The notes beneath the pieces were generated by a model that had not been told where the DNA came from, searched no databases, and saw only the letters and a program-made list of their open reading frames with translations. A stretch of 64,000 nucleotides of DNA from Acanthochromis polyacanthus (taxonomy: Eukaryota; Chordata; Actinopteri; Pomacentridae): assembly GCF_021347895.1 (NCBI RefSeq), contig NC_067135.1, forward strand, positions 23,075,847 to 23,139,846. The letters are read 5' to 3'. Below are positions 46,740 to 59,060 of this stretch, in pieces. The position numbers and the translations under genes are program-made. Each line of letters begins with the position of its first letter. Within the stretch, counting starts at the first letter, position 1.

Positions 46740-48045
46740 CTTGAAGTATATTGGGGTGAATCAAAATGTTGTTTTCTAGCATTTTTGAGCCTCATAAATA
46801 CAGAAAATAGACACATGGAATTATCAGGGATTAAAAATATACTTGAACTCTTAATGAAGGGCCTTCACATCCACTCCAGGTGTCACAATATTAAACCACA
46901 ATCTTGTTTTTTTTCAGGCTGATCTTTTCCATGCCCAAATTAAGCATCAGTATTATGAGATATATCGCCATTTCAGCAGCAAAACTGCTGCAGTTTGCAG
47001 AAATAATCACTGGTCCCCTGGATGTGTTTGTTTTCTGATAATTCACCAGAGAAAAGTGCATTCTGGGTATATTTTCAAGGCTCATATCAGCATATCTGAT
47101 AGGTGCTTGGTCAGAAGTTATGGATCATTTTTACCAACACTTGGTACCAGGATCATCTTTGGTTCATTCTGTGTCTGTTCTAGTTTTTACATATAGGCGT
47201 ATTTTCACATTTGTGAATGTAGCTTCTGGCTTTAAAATGGAGAAACAACACTGGTGTTCACTTGTCTTACATTATAATTTTGGAAAAATCTCATCGATCA
47301 AATCAGTTTGCAGCATTCAGATCTTGTGAACAACCGAGTCTTGAAGTTCCAGACTGATTTTATGGCACCAGCTTAATTATTAAAGAGGGGAATGTTGGTC
47401 ATGACATCAGCATAAGGTGTCATGACATCTTTGTACACATTGTTGACCTGTTTAGCGCAAACTCCCTGAGCGTTGTCATGATTTCAGTTCCTGCAGCAAG
47501 TAAATTTTGTGTCAAAAGATGTTGGAAGAATTCTTGTTTCCATTCCTGGTGTGAAATGTCAATAAAAACGATTCTTTCATTGTTTATAACCTGTTCTGAC
47601 CAACCACCTATCACACATGCTGATATGAGCCTTGAAAGTTAACCCAGAATGCACTTTAAAAAAAAAAAAAAAAAGCTTTCTCTGGTGATCCACGAGAACC
47701 TACACAGACATCTTTCTCTGGTGAATTATCAGAAAACAGAAACACATCCAGGGAACCAATGATTGTTTCAAAGACTCTATATCATAGAGATTAAACTGCT
47801 GTTCAATCTGTGATACATCCCATAATAGTCATGCTCAAAGTTAGTAATAGAAAAAATGGTGCTAAGCAAAAATGAGATTTTGACATTAGATTCTGACTTG
47901 TGAAGTGGATGTAAAGTTGATTTGGTTGTAGTTTTGAACAAAATTAAACAGAACTTATCATACATCTCCAGGTCTTATGAACTTACGAGGCTCAAATGCT
48001 GGAAAAAGCAAAATGAATTAAACAGCATGATGTTTCAACCCACAC
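46740..48045. repeat. Large inverted repeat (fold-back), about 1.3 kb
   Basis: The inner arms are clear: 47000-47125 (GATGTGTTTGTTTTCTGATA, AATTCACCAGAGAAAAGTGC, GGCTCATATCAGCATATCTG) and 47580-47765, its reverse complement. The right arm has an A-run and a short local duplication around CTTTCTCTGGTGA. Outer parts also pair (TTTCTAGCATTTTTGAGCCT near 46777 with GAGGCTCAAATGCTGGAAA near 47988). No coding frame. Confidence 0.7.
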
Positions 48046-49291
48046 CAACGGTCTGTAGCTCTAAAAAATAAGATAAATTTTGTGCAGCCTTCCTTAAATA
48101 TATGAAAGTTATTATACGTTAAAAACCAGCTGATTGTGAGGGTGTCAGGTAGAAATTTTTGCCCAATGAATAACAGCTGCGTCTATATTCATTTTAAAAT
48201 TTTCATACAAAACAGTGATTACAGCAATATTTCAAACTGAAGCAGCCATTTTACTATTCAGAATAACAGCACAACAAATTCAAAACATGGACTCAATAAA
48301 CTGTGTTTTAAAGACGAGAAAATTAAATATTCTGAGACAAATTGATGCACTTCCATTTGATACCTTGCACAAATGAACAAAATGTCCCAGAAAGAGGGAG
48401 GAAAATCACTAACGCACTCGTACAATGTAAATATTTTACACTGCACTGTCAGTTCCAGCTCTTCAGAGCGTCTTCATCTTTGTCACCAACGGCGTTCGAT
48501 CCTGCCAGAGGGACGTGTGGTGCCAATGACAAAATATGACCTGATTAAATAATTGATTTAAACAGGGGCATAAACAGCCAATCATATTTGGTCTGAAACC
48601 AACTCTTGCAGAACTAATTGGTTTACGCCGAGGCTGTTCTTTCCCTCTCCGTCTCGTTCCCTCTTGTTCCAAAAGTCAATGAAGGAGAAACACAACAACA
48701 GCCCACTTCCCTGATGAAATAGAAATAATCTAAACAAATGGCATCACCTTGAAAACTCTTTCCCATGACTCGACCGTTTTGGAAATGTGTGAATGGCCTC
48801 CGTGATGTGCCAGCTAGTGTGCATGTGCAGGAAGCTAATTACATTTATCTGTGTGTAGTGTGTGTGTCCTCTGCTGCTGCCTCTCTATTGCATTTCATTT
48901 CCCTCTGAATAAATGATCCTCAACCTTCCCCTTGACTCGGCCCATCCACGCACTTCACTTCTGTTTGACCAATGGGGATGGCCTTGAGACCGGGTGACTT
49001 GGAAGTGTCGTACTGGAACAGCTGACTTGACCAGAATTGAAAATCAGGAAAGTGTGGACCAGAGATGGCAGACTGGGAATAGGAATGGAAAAGGAATGGG
49101 AAAGGTCAGTGGTGGAGTTACTCTTGGACTGGAAATGATGCAAGAGGATTGTTGGAAGAAGAATTCAGATCCTTGTTAGATTTTGTCCAAAAATCCCTAT
49201 TTTATTTGCTGTTTGGGACCTAAAACTAGGTGCTGCCAAATATTTTGGCCAAATGTTGAGAATGTCACATGTTTTCTGACCTGACGATTGT

Positions 49292-49334
<43 letters not shown>

Positions 49335-49524
49335 TTTTTTTATTTTTTCAATTTTAAGAGTTCAGTGTCTCCGGAACTATGACTCCCACAATCTTGACAT
49401 TTGACAACCACACAGACACAATTATTTCCAGTAGATTGAAAACATTAAATGTCTTAAAAATGGGGGAAAACAGGCAAAGCTGTTAAATGAGGGAGATGTT
49501 AGGACCTAGAAAGTTTCTCTAAGT
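48046..49524. other. No gene seen; contains a (TA)n run
   Basis: A TA dinucleotide run of about 18 units lies at 49296-49330, followed by a T-rich tract. The rest has no recognised repeat or coding region. Confidence 0.5.
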
Positions 49525-49886
49525 ATACATTGCCGTTAAAAAAGCATGGGGTCAGGCAGACGAGTTCATGTTTTCCATGAAAACTCACTTTTATTCATGT
49601 GCTAACATAATTGCACAAGGGTTTTCTAATCATTAATTAGCCTTTCAACACCATTAGCTAACACAATGTAGCATTAGAACACAGAAGTGATGGTTGCTGG
49701 AAATGTTCCTCTGTACCTCTATGGAGATATTCCATTGAAAATCAGCTGTTTACAGTTAGAAAAGTTATGTACCACATTAACAATATCTAGACTGGATTTC
49801 TGATTAACTTAAAATGATCTTCATTGAAAAAAAAACCCTTTTCTTTTAAAAATAAGGACATTTCTAAACTTTTGCACAGTAGTGTA
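49525..49886. mobile_element. CACTACTGTTCAAAAG MITE copy
   Basis: The left end is worn (TACATTGCCGTTAAAAAAGC). The right end CTTTTGCACAGTAGTGTA is well kept. The interior is colinear with the 18.8-kb copy. Confidence 0.75.
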
Positions 49887-52800
49887 TAGGAGCGCAGAGT
49901 AGAACATTTCCACTTGACATGTAGTGGAGTGGAAGTACGGTCGATCGTCCAAAATGGAAATACTTGATGCAAGTACCCTGAAAATGTACAGCACTTGAGT
50001 AAATGTACTAGGGTACTTTCCTCCACTGATCATGGGTGTCTTTGAAAAGAGTTATGGCTGTCTGCTGGGACTAAAGGTGGAATAATCGAAGGAAGTGGGA
50101 ATGGTGTGGGAGACACTGGGATGTTTCATGTGTTCACCCTGACGGGTCGATATGTTAAAGGGGTGTTTTGCACCAAACTGTTTACAGCCCACTCGGTTCT
50201 ACAAGCTCCGTTCGGATGAGTCATGCTCTGCCGTGTGCCGCATGCAGAGGGAGTCGAGTCCGCTGTTAATATTCTTCCTACGGCTTTCAGACAAGCAGCA
50301 GCAGTTCCTAATCTGCAGCTGAGACACAGTGTATATGTGGACTCTTGACATTTCAGTTAAGAGGCTGCTTGAGGGTCAAGACTTGAAGGTTGCTAATTTA
50401 GGATCTACTTTGGGATTTGACATGCAGATATGATGCAGTGTCCTGACTAATATGTGTTTTCTCCAGTGGTCACAGGTTGGCCAACAACTCTGCTGTAATT
50501 ATGCAATAAGTGCATTTGATATGTCTGTAAACTTAATCCATTTGCATCCACTACCACAGACACAGAGGCTGGATTGTGTCACCACATGCAAGCACATTTC
50601 CATCTGCTGTTGCCTCATAGAAAACAGTTTTCCAGACAGAAGGGGATGCTCACCTGACATGTTTTTGTTCCTGCTACCAACGAGAAATTTTGATCTTGGT
50701 AAACGTTATTCTAAAACCTGGAAATAATTAAGTACAACTAAATTCCTTGTTGGAGCACACGGCCGTGAATGACAGACTCCATTACATCAGATTATACGTG
50801 TAAATGATTTAGCCAGACCACACAACTGGTTTAGCATCATGGATGACAATGCTGGTTTGAACCACTGCCAATTCTAGTCTGTCTGTTGGCAGTAACTGGC
50901 AGTAAAGTGTTGCAAGTTTATAATTTGTAATTGGTTAATTGTTCTGGAAACTACTGGATCACTTGTACTTTTATTTTGTGAAGACATTCATGTTCTCTAG
51001 AGGTTGAAGCCTACACACTTTGGTGATCTCCAGCCTTCTGTTGCACCAACTTGAATTTATATTTTTGTCTTTCAGGGACAATCTTTCAACAGCTGATAAA
51101 ATTCCCATGAAATCTGGCACAGATATTCATAGCTGCAAGACAATCAAAACTTGCACCTGCAGCAGGTCAAGTTTTTACTTATTCATAGAGATTTAGGGGA
51201 TAATTAAGACACTTGCAATGAGGTCTTCTTTATTGAATCCTAGAGTTGTCTGACTAGAGCAGCCATGTTGGTAAAGTACAAGAAGCAACCACAGCAAGAA
51301 GTGAACGGGTCAGAGGGTTGCATTTGCCTGAAAACATTGCTTTGACCTTTGACTGAGTATAACAAACATCAGAACAAGAAGTAAGAGAGCTAAGACAAGG
51401 CCACAGAAAGGCTTATTTCTTCCCCAGATAAGAGCTTATTGGAGGAGCTGGATGAGGACGGTTATGGCAGAGAGGATGTGACTCATCCAGGAGAGAATAT
51501 AACGTGAGGATTTTCTCAAACAGATGAGTTTTCAGCCTGCAGTAGAAACACGGTGAGGACGGAAAGCTGTTCAGCCAGCCGACAAACAGGTGGAAAGACC
51601 AGTTTTAGATCCAGTATAATTAGGGTAGTAATACCTCTTAGAACTCAGCATCTCTGCACGTAAATAAACTCAATTTGTATTTTATGTCTCAGCTCAGTGG
51701 TTTGACCTATACTCATATATTATATATTTCTCCCCCCAGATTGTAGAATAAACACCCCAGGCTGGTAGCTTTTCACTAAAGGGCAAGTTCACTCCAATAC
51801 CCAAAGCAGCCGTCCTTATTTTCTACCTCACTGACTTCCCAAGGTTGTGGTTTCTTTAGAGGTGTTGTCACATTTTACTGGAATTAATCCACCCACTCAG
51901 TTTGGTTTCTAATTAAATATGAGGTGGTGAAAAGGCCACACAGTTAGCGATCCCAAGAGCAGTTTAAAGGCATTGTATAATATTTAAAAATGTCTGGCAA
52001 TGGCGCCACCCAGTGGTCCATTCAGCACATATTGTCTTTTGGAAAGAAAAAAAAACTAATGTCGTAATCATATTCAATTCTACACTTTGTGGCTTTGAGA
52101 CATTAATTAGGAGGTTTGGGAGCTGACTTTTCATTTAAATGATCCCCACAACTGGTTCAGGAAATTTCCCAGATGCAGATCATGGAGCAGAAGTTGAGCG
52201 TATAAAGTTTAGCCTTTGAATGACTTTACCTGCAAACTTAAAAATGCACATACTGTAGTTATATTGTGGGGGAAAATAACAGGAAGCCACTGACACTCTC
52301 AGTTGTAAGTGATTGCAGTAACATTAAAACCATTTGTCTGCTAATGTTTAACCACCAAAACAGCTCTAACCTGTTGGGCCATGAACACATCACCTCTAAG
52401 GATGGATCCAGTCGGTTGCAGGTTGGGTCCTCCATGGATGAGGCATCTGAACAATGTCCAACTGAGATGTGGGAAGTTTCAGGGCCAGTTCAATACTTTT
52501 TAGAATATTTTTTTCGGTGTGGCAAGATGCATATTTGGTGTCAAAGTAAGATATTTACCAAGAAGATGATTCATGGTTTTCACCTCACTTGTAGGTGGTT
52601 TTATTGTTGTGACTTGTTCAGGATTTCATATATACTTGTAAACTTTTTAAAAAGCAATAATCTCAACCTTTAAGTGGCCAAAACAACATCTCTGAATTGC
52701 TTTTTTCCTGTCCCTCAGCATGATGAGAGCTACGATGACTCACCTGTTTTAAAGATGCAGCAATAAATAGCCTCCCTCTCGCGGTTGGTTCTCCGGCTCT

Positions 52801-55291
52801 GTGTTTTCCCTCCTCCCGATCGGCGTTTGTCTCAAGATGGTCCAGGTGATAAGGAGCTTTATTTTTAGCAGCACGACCTGCGTAGAAAGTTTCACCACCT
52901 CGCATTAGTGACGTCTGCCTCGGCATCTGCAGCGAGCCTCCTCGGTTGTCGATGTGTTCTGCAGCTGGGATCCTCTGCAGAAGGACAGAGGAGATATGAC
53001 CTAGTGTCTGATCCGTTCTGTGTCTCCCAAAGGTCACACATTCACCTTTTAAAAACTAAATAACATTAAACTTTTTTAAACTCTAAGCTGAGATTACAGT
53101 CCTTTCTTATGTAAATGCATGTTTTCTTTCTTCAGTTTTCTTTCTTCCAGCACACATTAGTGAATGAGACTCAATCAGCTCTTCATTTAAAACCGTAAGT
53201 TTGATACTTCGATAGTTGCAGGACGAAGCAAATCTGCACAAATGTTATACAACTTTCTGAGACTTTACCGCTCAGATTTGCAGCACCGACTGCTAACATG
53301 GTCTTGACAGTCCTGACCTTTCATAGGAACACAAAGTTGGAGCTGCTCGGAGTGTTGTGTAAAAGAGTTACTGTTTGCTGAGGCATGAGTTGACGGCACA
53401 TTTGTCCCATTTCATTCATTTTTCACTCTGGAATTGAGCTCTTTTGTTTGCTAATTCATGCTTAGCATAGCTGGGATCTGTTTAATCATATTCTCCTGAG
53501 TGTGAAGAACAAAAACATACTACAAAGACTTTTCACTTTTGTGACTTTTTCTTATTTTTTTTTTACCAAACAAATGAGATCTGCTTGTCGGGAGGCGGCC
53601 ATCTTGTTTTCTAGTGCACATGTGCAGCTGTAGTCTGTAAAAGTGTTGAAAGTGTAAATTCACATCTCCTAGTTCATGTCTTGGATGTTCTTGAACAAAA
53701 ACGTGAATGAAAATGTAAATGAATTAGATCTGGCAAAATCCTCAAGCTCAACTCCAAATACTTTAATAAAGTTTTGAAGTTTGGCTTTCAGAGCTCAACT
53801 TTACTCCCTTCAAGCTTCATCAGCCGCTTATTTTTCACAGAATTAATCTCAAATTTGTACTGAAAATCCCCCAAAGCCCAAAGAAATTTGAGCCAAACAT
53901 TCAACCCAACTACATATTCTTCAGTTTTCAATAATTAATGTTTTATATTAGTTTTCACTTTGTTACAACCAAATTTTTAATACTGTGCAGTATTAATATA
54001 GTCCTGTCTTAGAAGTTATTTCCCAGAGCATGAAAAACAACTAAAGTCTTTCAGTTAAATAATAATTTAAAAAGTGTGAAGCTAAAATTCAAATTAGCTC
54101 ATACAGCATTCATGTGTGCTTCCTTGTTTGTATTACATCAGAGGACGACAAAATGTAAGAATTTATCACAATGTATTGGTTAATTTATCATAAATATTTG
54201 ACTAAAAGACATTTTCTGATAGCTTTGTACTGTCCTTGGAAAAAAACAAACAAGGCATTTGTCGTTTTTCCCATGACTTTTGTGACCCCAGATGCTCAAT
54301 CAACCAATGATAAATCCTTCAGATTAACTGTTTATCATCCCGATTTACTGCACATTCAAGGCTCCGTCTCAATGAAAGGCACCAAATGGAGATGGAAATG
54401 CAGCCGCACACACACCGAGGCTTAATACCAGATGCAGAGGGAAGCTATTAGGAGACGACAACATGCAGCAAAACTCTCTAAGAGCTGTTATGTGTCCGTC
54501 TTAAATGAACACACACCATAGATAAGCAGCTGTGTGAGTCTATTCCATGAACTCACACACACATATTCCACCGGACAGTCATTTTTTTTGGTGCACACTG
54601 ACACAGATCGTAATCATCCACAGACATGACGTGCATTTTAATGGAAATCTGGCCCAACACAATGCAGCTTCCAGCAAACAGCCTCAAGATGTGTGACTGT
54701 GTGTGTGTTTGTGATCCTCCACCACGTTCAGTAGCCGCTCAGGGGAAAATGTGACTCGAATCCTGATGTGTTTAATTGAAACCTGCTTCATCCCCCATTT
54801 ACCACACTCATCTACGGAGGATTATAGATGGAGACAGCTGCAGGAGGAAGGGTGGAGGGAGATAAGAAGATGGAATAGGAAGGAGAAGAGATAGGATTAG
54901 TGGAGGCTAAAAGACAAAGTGTTATTATTGTTTAAGCATAAGAAGTAGAGTGTGATTGTTGTGTTCATGTTTTGTTGGTTAATCAGTGCTGCATTTCACC
55001 TTTAAATCACACAGCTGCAGCCGCTGCTCATTAGAAGAATTCTGTGCATTTGGAAAGTGTGCAGAAATAAGACAAAAAATGTGATTGTGTGTAGTGCAGG
55101 ATGTCCAACCAAACGCTGCAGAATTAGAGCAATAAATGCATTTATTACATCGTTTATATGCAGACATGAATTTAAGTTTTATTTTTCCAAAATCACAAGG
55201 GTTTTTGTTTTGAATCTTGCATTTTTTCCTGTATTTATATGTCAGAGTTCCATGGAGTGGGTCTGTAAATTGTCAGAAAACCTTAAAAAAC
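49887..55291. other. Non-genic stretch with one candidate exon
   Basis: Mostly unique AT-rich sequence. A 124-codon minus-strand frame at 52663-53037 lies in a balanced-composition patch but has no domain or splice pattern I recognise. A 44-nt segment at 53151-53194 has an excellent acceptor (TTTTCTTTCTTCCAG) and donor (GTAAGT), but does not join in phase with the candidate exon at 51428-51503. Confidence 0.4.
51428..51503 (+). CDS. Candidate 76-nt coding exon, gene unknown
   Basis: Acceptor TTATTTCTTCCCCAG and donor GTGAGG. Only one frame is open: KSLLEELDEDGYGREDV followed by THPGENI, phase 1 in and phase 2 out. It would join in frame to the candidate at 38985-39056. Against it, the sequence just downstream (CAGATGAGTTTTCAGCCTGC, GTGGAAAGACCAGTTTTAG) resembles a common fish repeat, so the open frame may belong to a repeat. 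Confidence 0.25.
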
Positions 55292-55800
55292 GAAGCTGGA
55301 CTTCTCTTTTTGCTTCTTGAAGAAGTTTCACCTTCATCCAAGAGTTGTCTTCAGTTCTAGACTGAGGCTTCAAGAACTTTAAGCAGAAAAATAAGTTCTT
55401 TATTGAAGTTTCTCTTATTTTTTTTTAAATGGATTTTTTGTACACGTGTGTAAATTCTCAGTCATCCAGGTCATGGTCAACCTCAAAGCTTTCATAAATA
55501 GCCACAGGGCTTCTCTTTTGGGTTCTTTTTTGTTTCCAAGAGACGTCTTCAGTTCTGTCTTCGAGAATTTCAAGAAAAACGAGTCCAGTTGCTCTGTATT
55601 GAATTTTTTTGTTTTTCTTTTAAAGGATGCATTTTTAAAATCTGTTAATCTCAGTCATCCAGATCATGGTCATCCTGAAAACAAATAAAAAACAGCTGGG
55701 CTTATTTTTCTCCTTGAGGATCTTGAAGACAGAACTGAAGACGCCTCTTGGATGAAGGTGAAACATCTACAAGAACCAAAAAGAGAAGTCCAGCTGTTGT
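55292..55800. repeat. Fold-back repeat around GGATGAAGGTGAAAC
   Basis: The left arm near 55292-55385 (GGACTTCTCTTTTTGCTTCT, TTTCACCTTCATCCAAGAG, TCTTCAGTTCTAGACTGAGG) is the reverse complement of the right arm at 55724-55800. A third partial copy and two copies of CTCAGTCATCCAG(G/A)TCATGGTC (near 55469 and 55651) lie between. The words belong to a repeat common in fish. Confidence 0.65.
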
Positions 55801-57356
55801 CCAGTTTTTTTTAAAGTTAAATCCTTATTTTCCCAGAAGAATAGGGCTCCAGTACATTTACAAATTAAATTAAAGCGCTTTGATAAGGAGTGATTTTTTT
55901 TTTCAATCAGGACAAAGATTTTCTTTGTACTGAACAATATTATTGATATCATTATAAAGCAGGGTCAATGCACTTTTCCTTGTAGGACAGTTACACTTTT
56001 GTGCTCCATCACGTTTTTAGTCTATTACACAGTAAATATTGAACTGAAGCTAAACTTCTAAAGAATTTTATCAAATCACTCCAATAGAAAAATCAGTTAT
56101 ATATTTACCCAAAATCGTGGGGACTAAGGGAGAAGCTCCAGCTAAACTAAAGAGAAAGTGGAGAAGGATTCAGCATCCACACAAATACATCTTTATTCTT
56201 AAAAAGCATAACTTCAGCTACATTTACAACCATGTCGTCTGCAAACGCTGCAACACTTCAGTTGACTTCTTACTCATGGACATGTCTGGTTCCTAATGAG
56301 TCTGGACGGTGTGAAAACGTACAAACCCCCCTGAGCAAATTATATATCAATTAATTTATTGCCACAGCTTTAATCTCTTATTTTTTTTAAGACCATGAAA
56401 TGAAATTGAGCTTTAATATTTAAGAGGCTCGTTCTTAATGATGGATTTGCTTTGATTTTTTTTTTTATAACTTGACCAGGGATGTTCCATCTTTTTCAGA
56501 CAACTTTATGTTCAGCTCCCACAAAAATTTGCGTTTTAACAGAAAATCGTATGACTCCTGCAAATTGTAGGTGATATATGATCACATTTCTGTTTTATTT
56601 AGCTTCATTCTAATCTGTTTATTTGCTGCAAGAGCCCTTGTTTCTACAAGGCCATCCTTGCCCTCTGAGTGTTCACTATAAAGGAACAGATTAACGGAGT
56701 GTTTTCGAGAGAAACTTGTGAAAACAGGTGGCAGTGGAGTGTTAATGGACTCTGTCAGTGCTGGTCCTGCTGCCTTCACCTGCATGACTCGACTTGTGGG
56801 AACGTCTGAGTTGCTGAAAATCATTCTCCGTTCCAGCAGCTCATGGACTGCATGTGTGTTTGCACCATACGGGTGTTTGGTTGTGTGTCTGCGTGACACC
56901 TCAGACTAATTACATTAGTGCCAGTTAGCAATGCGGGGAGCTGATAAATATCCTGCCGCATGTATCAATTATCTGAATCCCTGGTGGGTCAGACATGATG
57001 GAAGCAAAGATTTAATCGCCGTGGTGACGCTTCATTTGTATTCTCTCTGAGTGTTGTTGTGGCTGTTTGCTGTGTCTGTTTACATTGTTGGCGGCGGTGA
57101 GTTTTTATCACAGTGTAAATATAGTTTTGCCAGTTACATGTGTAAAACTAGACATGGATGATTTACATGCAGCTGAATACATATCGCCTCCAGATGCGGC
57201 GGATTCTGTCGTCACTTTGATCACTTGCTTAATTTGTAGTCAAATCTCGTATTGTGTCGGGTTAAAATTCACATGCAGCTAATGTATTTACTCTGACATG
57301 CCTCAGTTTTAACCCTGAAGTTGTGGAAACTTTCATAAACTTTCACTCAAAAAAAC
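55801..57356. other. No gene seen
   Basis: No recognised coding region or repeat. Opposed frames near 56.6-56.9 kb overlap on both strands and lack motifs. Confidence 0.45.
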
Positions 57357-58430
57357 GTCCAACATGTAAAGTTGCTTTGACAGGATGGCATTTAAAGCAG
57401 TTTATCTGCATCCAGTAAATAATTTTTAACAAGATCGAGCCAAACGGTTGTGGTCCGACTCCAGCAAGCTTTTGCAACCTGTTTTACCAACAACATAGTG
57501 AAAACTAGCAGAAATTTGAAAAACACTGAGCAGCAACTGTTTTAGTGCAAATTGTCCTTTGGGTTTGGTGGATTTTAGGTACAAATTTGAACTTATTTCT
57601 GTGAATAAAAAAGCCACTGACGAAGCTTTGAAGGCTCACCCCTGAAGGCCAGATTTAGATAAAAGTTTTTGAAGTGCATCTTTGGGATTTTGCCAGATCC
57701 CATTAACTTAACATACATTTTTTTCACCTTTCTGTTCAAAAAATTCATGTCACGAATGTCCAACATGTAAAGCTGCTTTGACAGATGGCAGTTAAAGCAG
57801 TTTATCTTCATCGAGTAGATTCTTTTAAACAAGAAATTTGAGCCAGACTGTTATAACCCGACTCTCTAGCAAGCTTTTGCAACCTATTTTAACCCAAACA
57901 AAGTGAAAACTAGTAGAAATCTGAAAAACATCAAGCAGGAACTGTTCAAGTTCAAATTATCCTTTGGGTTTGGTGGATTTTAGGTACAAATTTGAACTTA
58001 TTTCTGTGAAAAAATAAGCCGTTGGTGAAACTTGAAGGGAATCCCTAAAATGATGAAGTTCAACTCTGAAAACCAAATTTAGGTCAAAGTATTTGGGATT
58101 TCACCAGAGGTCATTAACTTCACATTTGCGGCACGGACCTGGAAACATAAACTTTTACTTGACAAATGTCTAAAATGTAAAGTTGCTTTAACAGATGGAA
58201 ATTAAAGCAGGTTATCTGCATCAAGTAGATTCTTTTTAAAAACAACTTTTAAACATGGTTCTATGAAAAACAAGCAGTCTGTGAACCTTGAAGGGAATTG
58301 CAATAATGATATATTTCAGCTCTGAAGGCCAAATTTAGGTCAAGGCATTTGGAGTGCAGATTTGGGATTATATTCTATGACATCATTCTGTATTTCAAGG
58401 CCGAGAGATATGCTGTTGATAAAATGTTCA
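57357..58430. repeat. Tandem array, about 400-bp unit, nearly three copies
   Basis: Units start at 57357, 57758 and 58168 with GTCCAACATGTAAAG or a close variant, followed in each by TTAAAGCAG and ATCTGCATC. The first two also share TTTGGGTTTGGTGGATTTTA and GGTACAAATTTGAACTTATT. Period 401 then 410 bp; the third unit is truncated and more diverged. No ORF. Confidence 0.85.
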
Positions 58431-58469
58431 AGGTTACTTTGCCTTAATGCTTTGTAAAGCCTTAACATT

Positions 58470-58700
58470 CAGAGGTGTCGAACTCATTTTAGTTCAGGAG
58501 CCACATGTGGCCCAATTTGATCTCAAGTGATCAATAAAATCACAACAGAGTAAGCAATAAATAACTAATTTCCCCCTTTGTTTTAGGGCAGAATAGTACA
58601 TCCTGAAAATTTCCTGAAAACCTAAAATTTCCTTCAGTAAATGGAGTGTAATTTTAACAAGTTCATGGCCCAGTTTATCATTTAACTTATTACAACCTGC
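58470..58700. mobile_element. Partial hAT copy (GGTGTCAAAC family), inverted
   Basis: Begins CAGAGGTGTCGAACTCATTT, then TTAGTTCAGGAGCCACA and TTTGATCTCAAGTGATCA, the reverse complement of the right end of the copy at 61877-63024. Its other end is not found and merges with the tandem array that follows. Confidence 0.6.
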
Positions 58701-58719
58701 AGATCACAGAATATCTGGA

Positions 58720-59060
58720 ATTTCTACACATTTAGTGTTAAAATTCAAGGTTTCTGGAGAAAAAACCTTTTGGAAGAACCAGGTTCATGAAGGTTGGACA
58801 TCTGCCTCAGCCAGCTGTGAGGGTGAAGTAAACGGAGATAAAGAAGTTAAATGTTTAGTTTCATCATAATTGTTCTAGATTTCGATACATTTAGTGTTAA
58901 AATTCAAGGTTTATCCACCTCTCTGTTGTGAGGAAGAACTTTGGGAAGAATCAGGTTCATGAAGGTTGGTCATCTGCCTTAACCGGTTGGGGTGACATTG
59001 AAGGAGACGGAGATAAGTTCCAAGTTTAGTTTCCTCTAGATTTCTAAACATTTAGGGTTA
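58720..59060. repeat. Tandem array, about 160-bp unit
   Basis: Units begin at 58720, 58879 and 59040 with ATTTCTACACATTTAGTGTT or a close variant, followed by AAAATTCAAG. The first two also share CAGGTTCATGAAGGTTGG and CATCTGCCT. The third unit is cut short. Confidence 0.8.

Noticed and set aside
52663..53037. 124-codon minus-strand frame
   Set aside because: No recognisable domain, no clear splice or promoter context, and length is possible by chance in a balanced-composition patch.
53151..53194. 44-nt segment with near-ideal acceptor and donor
   Set aside because: Does not join in phase to the candidate exon upstream (creates a stop), and is too short to support alone.
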